From contig DGIZ01000211.1 in NCBI GenBank assembly GCA_002386585.1, positions 1 to 12,657 on the forward strand: DNA of 12,657 nucleotides. Reading direction: 5' to 3'. The notes beneath the pieces are model-generated. The model did not search any database, was not told where the DNA came from, and saw nothing but the letters and a program-made list of their open reading frames with translations. The stretch comes from Brevundimonas sp. UBA4609 (GTDB taxonomy: Bacteria > Pseudomonadota > Alphaproteobacteria > Caulobacterales > Caulobacteraceae). The position numbers were made by a program, and so were the translations under genes. Shown one piece after another: positions 1 to 12,657 of the stretch. The first letter of the stretch is position 1. The number at the start of each line of letters is the position of its first letter.

Positions 1-19
1 TCTCGGGCTTGACCCGAGA
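1..19. repeat. Short palindrome downstream of the M61 peptidase gene
   Basis: Arms TCTCGGG and CCCGAGA form a perfect 7-bp inverted repeat around the loop CTTGA. It starts at the window edge, so it may be longer. It lies about 40 bp past the stop codon of the minus-strand peptidase gene, so its transcript could fold there as part of a terminator. The T-tract that would settle this would lie outside the window. From memory, palindromes of this type (CTCGGGCTTGACCCGAG) are scattered in intergenic regions of many alphaproteobacteria. That is recall, not a search result. Confidence 0.6.
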
Positions 20-61
20 ATGACGGCGGAGGGGCTCACTGACGAGGCGTGGCGCGTGGGT

Positions 62-2014
62 CTATCGACGACGCGGGCTCAGGATGTCGCCCAGCCGGTC
101 GGGCGTCCCCTCGATCCGCTCCAGGTGCGGATAGCGCAGGCCGTCGTGATAGTCGAAGCGCACCGTCTTGAAGATGTCGCCGTTCTTCAGGATCAGCTCG
201 ATCGGCTCCGACGAACCCTTGGCGGCGGTGACCGCCTCCTTCAGCACATCGGCCGAGGCCGCGCGGCCTCCGACGGCGACGACTTCCCAGCCCGAGGTCA
301 GGCCCTGTTCGAACGCCGGGCCGCCCCACAGGACCGAGGTGAGCTTGTTCGACCCGTTCATCATGAAGCCGAGCGAATAGGTGAAGTCGTTGCGGCCGAG
401 CTCCTTATACAGGGCGCCCATGTAGCCGGAGGGCTCCTCCTTGAAGACCAGGCGGTAGCCGCCCCGTTCGATGCCGTCGAGCGGGCCGCGCGAGCCGGGG
501 CCGACCGCGTCCAGCCGTTCGCGCAGGAAGGCGGCCCAGTCGTTCGTCTGCACCCCGTTCAGCGTCGAGGTCACGTCGGTGAAGGTATAAGGGGCCGGGT
601 CCCAGTTCCCGTCCTCGACGCCGAAGAAGGCCTTGGCGAAGTCGTCCAGAGACTTCTTCCCGCCCGTGCGCTCGCGGATCAGGGTGTCGGCGTCCAGCCA
701 GATCAGCGAACCTTCGCGATAATAGTCCTCGCTGCGCTGATAGGAGCTCCACGGCTGTGGGCGGCGCTGGCTGATGATGGGGTCGTTGGTAGTGTCCTGC
801 ATGGCGCGCCACTGGCGGCCGGGGATGTTCTGGAAGCTGGCGGCGGTCATGGCCAGCACGTCCAGCGCCTGCTGCTTGCTCATCAGGCCCGCGCGGGCGG
901 TCAGCACCAGTCCCCAATACTGCGTCTGGCCCTCATAGACCCACATCAGGGAGTTCTGCAGCGGCTCGTTCAGATTGGGCGTCAGCTGATCGGCTGGGCG
1001 GCGCCATTTGCCGTTCCAGCTGTGCGTATACTCGTGACCCAGCAGGTCGCGATCGGCCAGGGTCGCCTCGCGGTCGGTGAAATACTTCACATCGGCGCTG
1101 TTCTCGGACGAGCGGTGGTGCTCCAGGCCGATGCCGCCCAGCTTGTCCGTCACCGCCAGCAGGAAATCGTAGTGGTTGAAGTGGCGCGCGTCGAACAGAC
1201 GGTCCGCCTGCTGAACCAGATTGCGGTGCAGTTGGATATGTTCGTCGCTCGCCTCCAGCATCTTGGCCGTGTCCGCCACCACGTTCAGGCGCACCGGCGA
1301 GCGGCCGCCCGGATCCAGGTCGATCTGGCGATAGTGGGCGCCGGCGAAGACGGGGCTGTCTGCCAGATGCTCCAGCGTGATGGGCGCGAAGGTCGCCAGG
1401 CCGTTCTCGAAGCTGACGGTGTCCAGGGCGGCGCCGTAGTTCCAGCCCTGGGGCAGTTTCAGCGTCGGCTGGAAGGTGATCTGGCGCGAGTAATAGCCCG
1501 CCGGATACAGAAGGGTCTTGTCCCACTGGACGTTGACCATTTCCGGGGTGACGGTGACGCGGCCCTGGGCGCCCTCGATGGGCGTCAGCCACTGGAAGGC
1601 GGCCTGGACCTCGGTGACGCCGGCGGGAACTTCGATCTGATAGGCCCAGGGCTGGACGGTGTTGCGCACCCATTCCAGCCGCTGTCCGTCGGCGGTGAAG
1701 GTCAGGCCGCCGACGTTGGCGACCGGGCCGACCGGGCCGTGATGGCCGGGAATCCACTGCGGATAGAAGAGGATCAGCGGGCCGGGGCCGCTGACGGGAA
1801 TGGTCTGGCGCACCTGGATCAGGCGGCGGTCGATGTCGGTGGCGTCGACGTCCAGCCTGATGACGCCGGGATAGGCCTCGTCCCTGGCTGTCGGGATCGG
1901 CGCCAGGGCGACGGGCAGGGCGGGCGTGCCGACCTGCGCCAGAGCCGAACCGGCGCTGAACAGCAAGGCGGAGGCGCAGGCGGTGACAAGCAGGCGGGTG
2001 GCGGGACGCATCAT
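62..2014 (-). CDS. Secreted M61-family metallopeptidase (glycyl-aminopeptidase type) with PDZ domain
   Basis: A 650-residue protein matching the M61 family of zinc aminopeptidases, whose studied members release N-terminal glycine or alanine. Residues 1-26 are a Sec-type signal peptide (basic start, hydrophobic core, cleavage near SALA|Q), so it should act in the periplasm or outside the cell. An M61 N-terminal beta domain covers roughly 50-225. The catalytic domain follows, with GLEH at 296-299, the zinc motif HEYTH at 327-331 and the third ligand Glu361 in the family motif EGQTQYWG. A PDZ-like domain lies at about 545-620. Length and domain order are typical and all catalytic residues are present. 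The start at 2014 gives a complete signal peptide; a second Met follows directly. The Shine-Dalgarno sequence is weak (GGAAAG about 10 nt upstream). A TTGACC on the minus strand at 2079-2074 could be a -35 box, but its -10 is poor. The gene is divergent from the exported zinc-protease-like gene. Native substrate is unknown. Confidence 0.93.
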   Translation of the reverse strand: MMRPATRLLVTACASALLFSAGSALAQVGTPALPVALAPIPTARDEAYPGVIRLDVDATDIDRRLIQVRQTIPVSGPGPLILFYPQWIPGHHGPVGPVANVGGLTFTADGQRLEWVRNTVQPWAYQIEVPAGVTEVQAAFQWLTPIEGAQGRVTVTPEMVNVQWDKTLLYPAGYYSRQITFQPTLKLPQGWNYGAALDTVSFENGLATFAPITLEHLADSPVFAGAHYRQIDLDPGGRSPVRLNVVADTAKMLEASDEHIQLHRNLVQQADRLFDARHFNHYDFLLAVTDKLGGIGLEHHRSSENSADVKYFTDREATLADRDLLGHEYTHSWNGKWRRPADQLTPNLNEPLQNSLMWVYEGQTQYWGLVLTARAGLMSKQQALDVLAMTAASFQNIPGRQWRAMQDTTNDPIISQRRPQPWSSYQRSEDYYREGSLIWLDADTLIRERTGGKKSLDDFAKAFFGVEDGNWDPAPYTFTDVTSTLNGVQTNDWAAFLRERLDAVGPGSRGPLDGIERGGYRLVFKEEPSGYMGALYKELGRNDFTYSLGFMMNGSNKLTSVLWGGPAFEQGLTSGWEVVAVGGRAASADVLKEAVTAAKGSSEPIELILKNGDIFKTVRFDYHDGLRYPHLERIEGTPDRLGDILSPRRR

Positions 2015-2118
2015 CAGGGGGACTTTCCGGCAAGGCGGCGAGGACGCGGCAGATCACTGCGCGTCGAGGCTATGGTCAAGCCCGACGTGGGCGGATGAAT
2101 TCGCCGTCATGTTTGGGT

Positions 2119-2134
2119 CGTCTGCGCGCAGACG
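2119..2134. promoter_or_regulatory. Perfect 16-bp palindrome in the divergent intergenic region
   Basis: CGTCTGCGCGCAGACG equals its own reverse complement over all 16 bases. It lies in the 182-bp gap (2015-2196) between the divergent M61 and DUF2268-like genes, 62 bp before the start of the latter and 104 bp before that of the former. Perfect dyads in such positions are often operators for dimeric repressors or activators. No regulator gene is adjacent and I do not recognise the site as belonging to a named family, so operator function is inferred. Confidence 0.4.
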
Positions 2135-2184
2135 GATTTCGCCGGCTCCGATTGCGTACTAGCGTGACGGCGGCATCACAAGAC

Positions 2185-2191
2185 GAGGGAG
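2185..2191 (+). promoter_or_regulatory. Ribosome binding site deciding the start of the DUF2268-like gene
   Basis: GAGGGAG sits 5 nt before the ATG at 2197. The reading frame stays open upstream to an earlier ATG at 2095, but that start has no comparable site and would put 34 unrelated residues before the signal peptide. The site therefore fixes the start at 2197. Confidence 0.75.
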
Positions 2192-2196
2192 ATCAC

Positions 2197-3135
2197 ATGG
2201 ACGGGAAGCGGATTCTGGCGAGCGTCGCCGCTGTGCTGGCGATCTCGGCGTCGTCGTCGACAGGCGCGGCCCAGATGGCGCCTGATCGCGCCCGCCACGA
2301 ACCCGTGATCGAGACCGGCGACGTCGACCGCTTCTACGCGCTTTACGACAGCGCCGCCGGGCGGCCGACCGCAGATCAGCTTCAGGCCTATCTGGATGAG
2401 GGCTCCACCGGTCTGACGCACCTGGCGAAGGTGCGCAGGGTGACCGGCGCGAGGATGGCGGACGCCATGGCTGCTCGACCCGAAATCTATGTCGAGGCGC
2501 GGGCCTGCGCCGACCACCTGCCGCGCGTCCGTGCGCGGGTCGCCGAGGGGCTGGCCCGCTTCATCGATCAATATCCCGAGGCGCAGTTTCCGTCGGCGAC
2601 CTTTGTGATCGGCCGTGGCCGCCCGGTCGCGGTCGGCAGTCCGGTGGATGGAATCCAGGTGGGGTTGGAGGCGCTCTGCGCCACCGACTTCATCAATCCC
2701 GATATCGAAGACCGTTTCGTGGGGGTTCTGATCCACGAATATGTTCACACCCAACAGGCGCCCGAACTGACCGAGAAGGAGCAATTTACGGTGCTGGAGG
2801 TGTCGATGGCGGAGGGCGTCGCGGAGTTCGTCACCGAACTGATGATCGGCGCGCCGGCCTATGCCTATCTCGCGCCGCAGACTCGAGGTCGCGAACTCGA
2901 GATCGAGACCGCCTTCGTCGCCGATCAGGACAAGACCGACCTGTCGGCCTGGGTCTATAATTCGACGCCTGAGAAGCCGGGGGACCTCGGCTATTGGGTC
3001 GGCTACCGGATCGCCAAGGCCTACTACAGGAACGCGCCGGACAAACGCGAAGCCTTGCGGCAGATCCTGCAGATCACGGACGTCAAGGCGTTCATGGCGG
3101 CGAGCGGCTGGCTCCCTGGCATGGACCTGAGTTAG
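2197..3135 (+). CDS. Exported DUF2268-like predicted zinc-dependent protease
   Basis: A 312-residue protein. The start is set by GAGGGAG 5 nt upstream, and it gives a clean signal peptide (residues 1-25/26, cleavage around STGAA|Q). The mature protein should therefore be periplasmic or secreted. The zinc-binding motif HEYVH is at 180-184, preceded by a hydrophobic stretch. The likely third ligand is Glu206 or Glu210 in AEGVAEF, about 22-26 residues downstream. A conserved-looking YWVGYRIAKAYY helix follows at 266-277. HExxH, then EGxAE, then a WxGYRxxKAY helix is how I recall DUF2268, a family of predicted zinc proteases, so family placement is from motifs only. No reaction has been shown for this protein and its substrate is unknown. 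Codon use is less restricted than in rpoBC (CAA and CGA occur), suggesting modest expression. It is divergent from the M61 gene, and its stop codon overlaps that of the convergent FKBP gene. Confidence 0.8.
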   Translation: MDGKRILASVAAVLAISASSSTGAAQMAPDRARHEPVIETGDVDRFYALYDSAAGRPTADQLQAYLDEGSTGLTHLAKVRRVTGARMADAMAARPEIYVEARACADHLPRVRARVAEGLARFIDQYPEAQFPSATFVIGRGRPVAVGSPVDGIQVGLEALCATDFINPDIEDRFVGVLIHEYVHTQQAPELTEKEQFTVLEVSMAEGVAEFVTELMIGAPAYAYLAPQTRGRELEIETAFVADQDKTDLSAWVYNSTPEKPGDLGYWVGYRIAKAYYRNAPDKREALRQILQITDVKAFMAASGWLPGMDLS

Positions 3136-3659
3136 CCCGCCGGATTCACTTCCAGCAGTTCGACCGTGAAGCGCAGGGCCGAGTTGGCCGGAATTTCCGT
3201 CCCCATCCAGCGCGAACCGTAGGCCAGGTCGGCGGGGATGACGAACTCATAGGTCTCGCCCTCGCGCATCAGGGCCACGCCCTCGGTCCAGCCCTTGATG
3301 ACTCGGTTCAGCGGGAAGGTCGCCGGCTCGTTGCGCGAATAGGAGCTGTCGAACTCGCGCCCGTCGATGAAGGTGCCGCGATAGTGGACCTTGACCGTGT
3401 CGGTCGCAGTGGGTTGCGCGCCCTCGGGGTTGGCCTTGCTGACGAGGCGATATTGCAGGCCGGACTCGGTCGAGGTCCAGCCGCGACGCTGGCTGTTCCA
3501 CATCAGATAGGCGGCCTGGCCGACCTCCCAGTTCTCCTGGGTCGCGGGGCCGACCGCCTCTCGCAGGCCGGGATAGCCGACATCCGGCGTCGAGGCGCAG
3601 GCGGCCAGAGACAGGGACAGCGATAGGGTGGCGAGAGCGGGCAGGGCGATGTGCTTCAT
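3132..3659 (-). CDS. FKBP-type peptidyl-prolyl cis-trans isomerase lipoprotein
   Basis: A 175-residue protein that should catalyse cis-trans isomerisation of Xaa-Pro bonds during folding. Residues 1-20 are a lipoprotein signal with lipobox LAAC, so Cys21 would be lipidated. The +2 residue is Ala, which by the E. coli rule favours the outer membrane. After a linker of about 60 residues, one FKBP domain covers roughly 85-172. By alignment from memory with human FKBP12, all pocket residues are kept: Tyr93, Phe103, Asp104, Phe115, Val120, Ile121, Trp124, Tyr147 and Phe164. It should therefore be active and able to bind FK506-like ligands. The linker lacks the long dimerisation helix of Mip/FkpA proteins. 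No Shine-Dalgarno sequence precedes the ATG at 3659; the next Met is at residue 53, past the signal, so the start is secure. It is divergent from rpoB and overlaps the upstream convergent gene by 4 bp. Confidence 0.92.
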   Translation of the reverse strand: MKHIALPALATLSLSLSLAACASTPDVGYPGLREAVGPATQENWEVGQAAYLMWNSQRRGWTSTESGLQYRLVSKANPEGAQPTATDTVKVHYRGTFIDGREFDSSYSRNEPATFPLNRVIKGWTEGVALMREGETYEFVIPADLAYGSRWMGTEIPANSALRFTVELLEVNPAG

Positions 3660-3712
3660 AAGGCTAGGCTTATCACGCTGATCGAAACTGTCGACTGGGC
3701 GTGTGAAGGGCC

Positions 3713-3740
3713 TTTATTTCGCCGAAGAAGGGCGTATATA
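3713..3740 (+). promoter_or_regulatory. Candidate rpoBC promoter
   Basis: TATATA at 3735-3740 (within GTATATATGCGC) resembles a -10 box and is the strongest AT-rich hexamer in the region. The matching -35 position (3713-3718, TTTATT, 16-nt spacer) is a poor match to TTGACA. The neighbouring run CCTTTATTTC (3711-3720) may help polymerase binding. TCGACT at 3691-3696 followed 16 nt later by TTTATT is an alternative pair. The assignment is tentative. Confidence 0.35.
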
Positions 3741-3820
3741 TGCGCGCTCCGCAGATTCCATGAATCCCGCGCGAAAGCGCCGAGGCCCGGTTTGTCGCCC
3801 TCCGACCGGTGCGAAGGCGT

Positions 3821-3840
3821 CGCCCCTCCCCAAGGGGGCG
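3821..3840 (+). promoter_or_regulatory. Hairpin in the rpoB leader
   Basis: CGCCCC (3821-3826) pairs with GGGGCG (3835-3840), plus a T-G wobble inside, around a 6-nt loop. No T-tract follows, so it is not a terminator by itself. It could be a leader structure or a copy of a dispersed GC-rich intergenic repeat. Confidence 0.4.
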
Positions 3841-3858
3841 GATACATCCAGGCGTCCT

Positions 3859-3874
3859 GATCCGCATGCGGATC
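3859..3874. promoter_or_regulatory. Perfect 16-bp palindrome in the rpoB leader
   Basis: GATCCGCATGCGGATC is fully self-complementary. It lies 106 bp before the rpoB start and about 120 bp downstream of the candidate -10 box. As DNA it could be a binding site for a dimeric protein; as RNA it could form only a tight hairpin, with about six pairs and a small loop. It includes two GATC sites. Function is not known. Confidence 0.4.
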
Positions 3875-3947
3875 GAGGGTGGGCGCCGAGAGACATTTAC
3901 GGTCACGGATCGCCGGTCGGCGCGCCGTGGCTGCTGCATTGAGAGCG

Positions 3948-3963
3948 GGCCTCGCAAGGGGCC
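3948..3963 (+). promoter_or_regulatory. GCAA-tetraloop hairpin just before rpoB
   Basis: GGCCTC and GGGGCC pair over 6 bp (one T-G wobble) around a GCAA loop, a stable GNRA tetraloop closed by C-G. It ends 17 nt before the rpoB ATG. The weak Shine-Dalgarno-like GGGAAAA at about 3970-3976 lies just after it. It may affect ribosome access, or it may be chance in GC-rich DNA. Confidence 0.4.
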
Positions 3964-3980
3964 GCGATTGGGAAAACAGA

Positions 3981-8096
<4,116 letters not shown>

Positions 8097-8106
8097 CCGG
8101 ATCAAG

Positions 8107-8136
8107 CGCCCTTCCTCGCCTCGGCGGGGGAGGGCG
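8107..8136 (+). promoter_or_regulatory. Long intercistronic hairpin between rpoB and rpoC
   Basis: Positions 8107-8119 pair with 8124-8136 as a 13-bp stem (11 Watson-Crick pairs and 2 T-G wobbles) closing on the loop CTCG. It begins 10 nt after the rpoB stop codon. No T-run follows, so it should not act as an intrinsic terminator. A stem this long could be an RNase cleavage or mRNA-stability element, or a copy of a dispersed GC-rich repeat. Confidence 0.6.
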
Positions 8137-8167
8137 GTCCGCCTGTTCTCCTCTCTGAATGATTTTC

Positions 8168-8182
8168 GCGGGGCAGCCCCGC
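8168..8182 (+). promoter_or_regulatory. Short hairpin abutting the rpoC ribosome binding site
   Basis: GCGGGG and CCCCGC pair over 6 bp around the loop CAG. The stem ends 2 nt before the AAGGA of rpoC, close enough to influence ribosome loading. It follows the larger hairpin by 31 nt. Function is inferred. Confidence 0.5.
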
Positions 8183-8184
8183 AG

Positions 8185-8189
8185 AAGGA
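8185..8189 (+). promoter_or_regulatory. Ribosome binding site of rpoC
   Basis: AAGGA (part of AAGGAA) lies about 6 nt before the ATG at 8196. It is a better match to anti-Shine-Dalgarno than the site in front of rpoB, and it supports this start. Confidence 0.75.
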
Positions 8190-8195
8190 ATAAAG

Positions 8196-12389
<4,194 letters not shown>

Positions 12390-12419
12390 TCCGGGTTCAG
12401 ACCTGAAAGACTGAAGGGG

Positions 12420-12448
12420 GCGGCGTCGAAAGGCGCCGCTCTTTTTTT
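12420..12448 (+). terminator. Intrinsic terminator of rpoBC
   Basis: GCGGCGTC (12420-12427) pairs with GGCGCCGC (12432-12439) as an 8-bp stem with one wobble, capped by a GAAA tetraloop. It is followed directly by TCTTTTTTT (12440-12448). It starts 31 nt after the rpoC stop codon. This is a textbook Rho-independent terminator. Confidence 0.95.
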
Positions 12449-12458
12449 ATGGCCTACC

Positions 12459-12472
12459 GCGCTGCGCGCTGC
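12459..12472. repeat. Two tandem copies of a 7-bp unit
   Basis: GCGCTGC occurs twice in a row just after the rpoC terminator. It is inside a weak larger fold in which GGCCT (12451-12455) can pair with AGGCC (12476-12480). No function is apparent. Confidence 0.4.
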
Positions 12473-12488
12473 TTGAGGCCGTGAGGCG

Positions 12489-12506
12489 GGCGCCGCTGCG
12501 CCTTTT
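12489..12506 (+). terminator. Possible weak second terminator after rpoC
   Basis: GGCGC (12489-12493) pairs with GCGCC (12498-12502) around CGCT and is followed by TTTT and then GCTT. The stem is only 5 bp and the T-run is short, so at best it backs up the strong terminator about 40 bp upstream. Confidence 0.3.
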
Positions 12507-12510
12507 GCTT

Positions 12511-12657
12511 CCTTCTCCCCTTGTGGGAGAAGGTGTCATGCGCAGCATGACGGATGAGGGGTGGCGCAGAGCTTGGATTCAGCCTCTCTCAGCCGGCGAC
12601 GCAGAGACCCCTCATCCGAGCGCCTGCGGCGCCCAGCTTCTCCCGCAAGGGGAGAAG
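12511..12657. repeat. Composite inverted-repeat element with nested hairpins
   Basis: Two 51-nt arms (12512-12562 and 12607-12657) are inverted copies of each other around a 44-nt centre. From the outside in, each arm has a terminal hairpin (CTTCTCCC/GGGAGAAG, 5-nt loop; extended to 9 bp by 12511/12533 on the left), a 3-nt link, a 15-nt second hairpin, and the 12-nt block CGGATGAGGGGT or its complement, which is identical in both arms. The 15-nt hairpins differ in sequence between arms yet both fold: TCATGC-GCA-GCATGA on the left, GCGCC-TGC-GGCGC on the right. The right arm ends exactly at the window edge and may continue. It is non-coding and carries no transposase. From memory, elements with this CTTCTCCC/CGGATGAGGGG theme are dispersed in some alphaproteobacterial genomes. 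That would need a search. Confidence 0.85.

Larger units (their letters stand above)
3660..3980 (+). promoter_or_regulatory. Gene-free region upstream of rpoB with promoter and structured leader
   Basis: These 321 bp separate the divergent FKBP gene from rpoB and hold no credible gene. The first 80 bp are the most AT-rich and include the candidate rpoBC promoter. The rest contains several small inverted repeats: GATTC/GAATC at 3754-3766, GCGC-GAAA-GCGC at 3769-3780, and the three listed separately (3821-3840, 3859-3874, 3948-3963). If transcription starts just after 3740, the rpoB mRNA would carry a leader of about 230 nt. I do not recognise a known riboswitch or ribosomal-protein leader. Confidence 0.5.

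Noticed and set aside
20..2098. A 692-codon open frame on the plus strand opposite the M61 peptidase gene
   Set aside because: It is in the antisense register of a gene with a full signal peptide and catalytic motifs. The translation has no recognisable domain.
2095..2196. Earlier ATG at 2095 for the DUF2268-like gene
   Set aside because: It would bury the signal peptide behind 34 unrelated residues and lacks a ribosome site. The ATG at 2197 has GAGGGAG at 5 nt spacing.
2994..3626. A 210-codon plus-strand frame spanning the end of the DUF2268-like gene and opposite the FKBP gene
   Set aside because: It is out of frame with one real gene and antisense to another, and the translation has no domain or ribosome site.
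3879..3980. Upstream extension of rpoB to a GTG at 3879
   Set aside because: The 34 added residues are Arg/Ala-rich and unlike any beta subunit N-terminus. They overlap the hairpin-rich leader, and the ATG at 3981 has purine-rich bases at the right distance.
3660..3980. Possible small protein or tRNA gene in the rpoB leader
   Set aside because: The short frames here have no ribosome site or codon bias matching the neighbours, and no cloverleaf with a GTTCRA-type T-loop was seen.
12449..12657. Possible CRISPR or insertion-sequence end at the right edge
   Set aside because: There are no regularly spaced direct repeats, and no transposase fragment or target-site duplication is visible. The structure is an inverted repeat with nested hairpins.

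Overview
The window is a high-GC chromosomal segment from an alphaproteobacterium, most likely Caulobacterales and probably Brevundimonas-like. This rests on the style of the RNA polymerase subunits, the strong G/C third-position codon bias and the type of intergenic palindromes. The genus is inferred from recall, not tested. Five protein-coding genes are well supported. I see no rRNA, tRNA, CRISPR array, insertion sequence or phage gene.

Layout. Positions 1-61 hold a short palindrome downstream of a minus-strand gene for a secreted M61-family metallopeptidase (62-2014). A 182-bp divergent intergenic region with a perfect 16-bp palindrome separates it from a plus-strand gene for an exported DUF2268-like zinc-protease-type protein (2197-3135). 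That gene meets a minus-strand FKBP-type peptidyl-prolyl isomerase lipoprotein gene (3132-3659) tail to tail, and their stop codons overlap. A 321-bp gene-free region rich in small hairpins then leads into rpoB (3981-8096) and rpoC (8196-12389), the beta and beta-prime subunits of RNA polymerase. The two genes are separated by 99 bp holding two hairpins. A canonical intrinsic terminator (12420-12448) closes the unit. The right edge is a composite inverted-repeat element (12511-12657).

How the genes work together. rpoB and rpoC form a bicistronic core-polymerase unit. The rplKAJL genes are not directly upstream and rpsL/rpsG are not directly downstream. The three genes to the left all encode exported proteins: two metallopeptidase-type proteins and one proline-isomerase lipoprotein. 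This suggests an envelope protein-quality neighbourhood, but that link is inferred from position only.

This is largely an ordinary housekeeping region, and I do not see a new multi-gene system. The most interesting signals are non-coding: the right-edge inverted repeat, whose internal hairpins differ in sequence but keep their pairing; the structured rpoB leader; the rpoB-rpoC intercistronic hairpins; and the palindrome between the divergent peptidase genes.
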